From NCBI GenBank assembly GCA_902729315.2, contig LR746266.1, forward strand, positions 2,304,759 to 2,368,758: 64,000 nt of DNA, given 5' to 3'. Every line of letters starts with the position of its first letter. Positions within the stretch are counted from its first letter, which is position 1. Below, piece after piece: positions 60,021-64,000 of the stretch. The translations under genes and the position numbers were made by a program. The notes below the pieces were generated by a model. It was not told the DNA's origin, ran no database searches, and worked only from the letters and a program-made list of their open reading frames with translations. The stretch is from Spirodela intermedia. Taxonomy: Eukaryota; Streptophyta; Magnoliopsida; Alismatales; Araceae.

Positions 60021-62709
60021 GTCAAATAAATCAAAGCCTTAATCTTGCTGTCTACATGTCACTTGGATGATGGATTACAAAAAAGGAAAATAAAATGCAA
60101 TCAAAAGAAATTATAGATGTCCAATGTCGTTCTATTTGTATCCACCTATCACTTGGTGAGAACTCGGCTTGAAAAGCTTGAAAATTGAACAAATCTTTTG
60201 CACTTTATCATCTCAAAGCCTCTTTCCACATTCGTTGGACTTCCTTCTCATTTTTGTCCAAAAATATCTCAAAAATCATCAAGAAATTATGAATTCTTCT
60301 TATTTATTTTACTACCCAAAATAGAGCATGAAATCTGACATTGATTTCTCCAAAACATCATAATTAAGGAGTGTCAAACATAAATTTATAATATTTGAAT
60401 ATCTTTCTAATGATACTAAAGAATGAGTCGAACCACAAGGAATTGTCTAAACTAAGGTGAGATTTAACTTCTGATCAAGATTGAATTTTTGATGAAGAAT
60501 GAGATGAGAAGATAGAAGAGAGTTGACTTAGCCACACTAAGAGGGGAATATAAATCTTTTTTTGATTATTTTTTCAGTCACCAAGAGAAAGGAAATCAGG
60601 TGAGAAACAAAAGTTGAAATTTGGGATAATTGTGAATTTCTTAATCCTAATGTGCTTAAATACAAACTCAAATTTTCCTAGATCTTCTTATGTCATATAG
60701 GAGATCAATAGAAAGACTAAAAAAGATTAATCTACTCCTAAACTACTTTCTAACTTTTCATTATCACTTTATACCTCTAATGAATGCTCAACTTTGATGA
60801 ATTAAAGGAGCAAAACAACATAGAAGGAGAAGGATTAAAAGAAGGATTTAAAGTATCTTAAATCTGTGCTACCTTGCTCAATCTTGAAAATGTGATCAAT
60901 CTTAATAAATCAAGAGATCCACATAAATCAAGAGAAGCAAGAGAAGGGTAAAAGGGTTAGATTCTATCTTAGGATCAACTTACTGTCACTCTAGGGATCA
61001 AAGAATCGAATCCCTACATACTCTTCAACCGTATCAACTCTTTCCCACCAAAAGGGTCTCAAGAAAAAGAGGATGTAATAAGAAAATAAATTCATTCATT
61101 CAAAATTAAAGAACCAAATATATGAAAGATGCCTTCTGTATGTCATTTGGAGTACTCAAACAGATCCCTCCTTGGAGTTCCTAAATTACCTCAAGGAGTG
61201 AAGTTGTTGGAGATATCTTCTTCACCCTCTTGGGCACCCCTCTCCTATGAACGAAATGGCTTCTCTCTACTCTAGATGGCTATTTATTATATCCTTGGTC
61301 ATAATCATTCTCAGCCTTTGGATCATGGGGGAGAGTGCATAGCCCTTGGATTAGATTTATCTCTCCAAGGGCAGCCTAAGGGAGGTTGGCGGCTGCTAGG
61401 GTGTCTCCTCTCCTTCCCTCACCCTAGGACTTATTTCAGCCCTTGGATTAGGCTGATTGAGGGGCTGAGACAGTCCCAAGGGTTGTTGAATGAGGGAGAG
61501 GGGCGTGGCTGATCAGATGGTGCCACATACCCCTCCCTCTAATGAAGGAAGAAATGAACCTCCCACCTTAAGTGGGTAGTTTCCTTAGTTTGAGGGGAGA
61601 GAAAACTCCTCCTACGTGTTGGGCCTCCTCCTTAATTAATGTGGGCTGTCCAGTTGGCCCATGGGCCTAATATGACCTGAAACATAATATTAAAATAAAG
61701 CCCATTATCCTTTAAACAAATAAATATAATAAATTAGGCATAAGGCACAAAACAACATGATAAATCCAAACTCATTTATACATGAGTTGACTTAGGGCTT
61801 AAGAGATACATAATAATTTATAAATATTATATGGATTATATTTTATAATTTAAATAATCATGAGTCAAAGTGCTGATATTAATTCGGATTTAATAGGAAA
61901 TTCTGGAAAAATAGAAAAACCTTTAGAGTATTAATTTAAACTTAAAATAAATCTTCTAATTCTCAAAAAAATCCGAAAAAAATCTTAAATTCAGTAAAAA
62001 AAACTTTTATCATATTAAATCATTTGAAAAAATTCAAATCATACTTTAGACATCAAATGAAATTTTATTTATAACTATTATTCAAGTGAAGGATATAAAT
62101 AAATAAATACACATGTTATAGAAAATATAGAAAATCCAAAAAATTAAGCATGTATTTAGAACATTCATCATAAATTATGTTCCACTTATTTTAAGCATGC
62201 AGAATTGTCCAAAATTAAGCATTAATTGTCCAAATTATGTCATAAGTTAACATGCAAAATTCGCATGTTATCTGACATGTACATAGATGATGTGGCATAA
62301 AAATGTTGAGATGATTCATAAAAAATTGACACATCCTCATGTTGTTATGATCATGAATCACTGCATTTTTTCCTCATTATTTTGATAAGTTTAAAATTAT
62401 TAGAAAAATGTCCTCATAAATTTCTTAAAATGTTCAAAAAAATATATTTTCTAATTTTAACTTCATGATTAATTCATTTTGAATATTAATATTTTTTTCA
62501 AGATTATAAGTCCTGAATAATCATGTTAGTACATGGATTAAAAATCAGAAATTCATATCACATAAATTATAAAAATTACCAAATTAAACATAAATTCATC
62601 ACATGATTCTCAAACAAGTACTAACGTACTTTAACCTTACTAATTCATGTTTAAAATTAATTAATGCAGAAAATATCTTGATTTTACCTTTGATATTTTA
62701 TAATAATAA
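60021..62709. other. Unassigned intron or intergenic DNA
   Basis: No SPO11-2 exon was found. The part 61160-61680 is more G+C-rich, with GTTGGGCCTCCTCC and GGCCCATGGGCC, and resembles an LTR. The rest is AT-rich. An ORF at 61276-61512 has no recognisable homologue and is probably chance. Confidence 0.4.
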
Positions 62710-63890
62710 AACGTTATGAACAATCAACTACAACATTTGTAGTTGTCATGAAAAGTAAAGATGACAAACAAATACTGAAGGTGTACATGACAATATGGTA
62801 ATATTTTTGAAAAAACAGTTACTAAAATATAATATAGTATAATTATATACTTCTTTGTAAAATATTTTATTTGGTTTAGAATAAAAAGTGGAGGCCTAAT
62901 TATGCATTTGATCATCCTTGTTGTAATCTCAGCCACCCCAAAGAATAAGCATGAAATAAGCTTAAAAAGAAGTGAGAACCTTATAAGTTGGTTTTGCAAG
63001 GTAGAAGCAGTTTTAATTCTCCATGAGGAACGAAGGTTGGTTGCTTCACCTATTTTTCACATGGTTCTCACCTGATTAAAGCAAGAATAAGTTAGAAACG
63101 GACACTTGCTATTGAAGGTATGTTGAAAATGATCCAAACCTAAACGAAGGTGTGTAGAGTTGATCCAGTCAAATTTGTGTGGATAAAAAATTTCATCCTT
63201 GAGTCCACAATAAATGAAATTTCTGATAACAACCTTGTCTGGAATCCTTATAATTTAAAACATTGATCCTCATATCCTCATGGATGCGATCTTGAATCCA
63301 TAACATAAGAAGAATCTCTTGAATCCATATGAGAGAGGTTTGAATCCACAAGAGATAGAATCTCATGATATGGAAAAATTTTCAGGATACTAAATAATAC
63401 AGCATGGGGGGCTTTAAATAGACTAAGTTTCTATTATGCACTCCTAAAAAGGAAGTTTCATTTAAATAAATTGAAATTAAAAATAAACTTAATGTGGGAG
63501 AACATATTAAAAGTGGGAAAGTAAATCTCTTACTCTTTTCTAATGTGTTTTGTTATTTGGCAGGTTAGGTATGAAATGGTCTCATGATTGTAGTCCATTC
63601 TATGAACTTGTAGAGATTTTAGCCTACTAGAGTTACATCGTGGATGTGGTAGATCAAAAGCACTCAAGTTCAACTATCTATGTGGTGAGTTGTATAGGGG
63701 TCTACCAGGTTGCATTCTTATTCAACTATGTATCTTGTAGTAAAATTTTGCATTAGAAATTATTATAATTCATCTCTAACGTACTTATTTTAAAACATAA
63801 TATAAAATATGGGATCACCAAAGGCACTTGTAGCCTGAGAGAATTCTCTGTGCAAGAAGAAAACATCAAGGGCTTACGGGACCACAGGCT
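62710..63890 (+). repeat. Repeat G, copy 3
   Basis: This is a counterpart of 55690-57225 with one unit of the 181-bp repeat at about 63440-63610. It ends at TGCAAGAAGAAAACATCAAG. The sequence then becomes G+C-richer (63890-64000), as upstream of SPO11-2 copy 2. Confidence 0.7.
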
Positions 63891-64000
63891 CAGGATCACT
63901 CTTCAAATCACCTAAATCTTGTGCCCAGGAAAAAACAGGGCCGTCAGATGAGACGCGAAGGGCCAAGAGTTTGGGAATGGACTCGCCCCACTGCCCTTTT

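Noticed and set aside
62724-62999. A 91-codon ORF on the minus strand.
   Set aside because: It lies in repeat G and has no counterpart in copy 2 at 55690.

Overview
The window is nuclear DNA of a flowering plant. The evidence is plant Ty3/gypsy and Ty1/copia retrotransposons, LTRs with TG...CA ends and 5-bp target duplications, intron-containing homologues of the plant meiotic gene SPO11-2, an intronless type I MADS-box gene, and a scrap of plastid tRNA DNA. The species cannot be named from this sequence. No bacterial, CRISPR or rRNA features were seen.

Most of the window is one LTR family, called LTR-T here. Its LTR is about 1.6 kb, starts TGATAAGTCTTCATTATCA and ends AAGTCACGTCA. I count 16 copies, full or broken, on both strands and nested up to three deep. 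The internal region has a tRNA-Asp primer site and a degraded Athila/Tat-like gag, then goes straight to the usual post-pol sequence and polypurine tract, with no protease, RT, RNase H or integrase. Two copies (12117-19135 and 32688-39349) share this layout, so the family looks non-autonomous and mobilised in trans.

Layout. 1-7992: a minus-strand LTR-T element whose gag is split by an LTR, then a truncated LTR holding a solo LTR. 7993-12116: a SPO11-2 pseudogene interrupted by a solo LTR. 12117-19135: LTR-T element A. 19136 to about 29330: a minus-strand Ty3/gypsy element B (RT, protease, gag, initiator-Met primer site, 5' LTR) cut by three solo LTR-T copies, one of which carries a GC-rich TG...CA element with a 30-bp minisatellite. 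29331-32331: AT-rich DNA and an old repeat. 32332-43524: one LTR-T copy split in three by element C and by another LTR. 43525-48492: an old repeat and a Ty1/copia remnant. 48493-52928: two decayed LTR-T copies, one with plastid DNA inserted. 53803-55089: the MADS-box gene. 55690-64000: a dispersed repeat on both sides of a second, better preserved SPO11-2 5' region.

The likely host genes are therefore the MADS-box gene and the SPO11-2 5' end. Both lie in the right-hand part, which has fewer LTRs. The young LTRs sit mainly in the first 29 kb. The older ones, from 32 to 53 kb, carry an extra block of about 120 bp. Every LTR copy that retains the relevant region carries a plant snRNA-type USE + TATA pair on its antisense strand, and the sense strand carries an as-1-like TGACG pair ahead of a TATA-like box.
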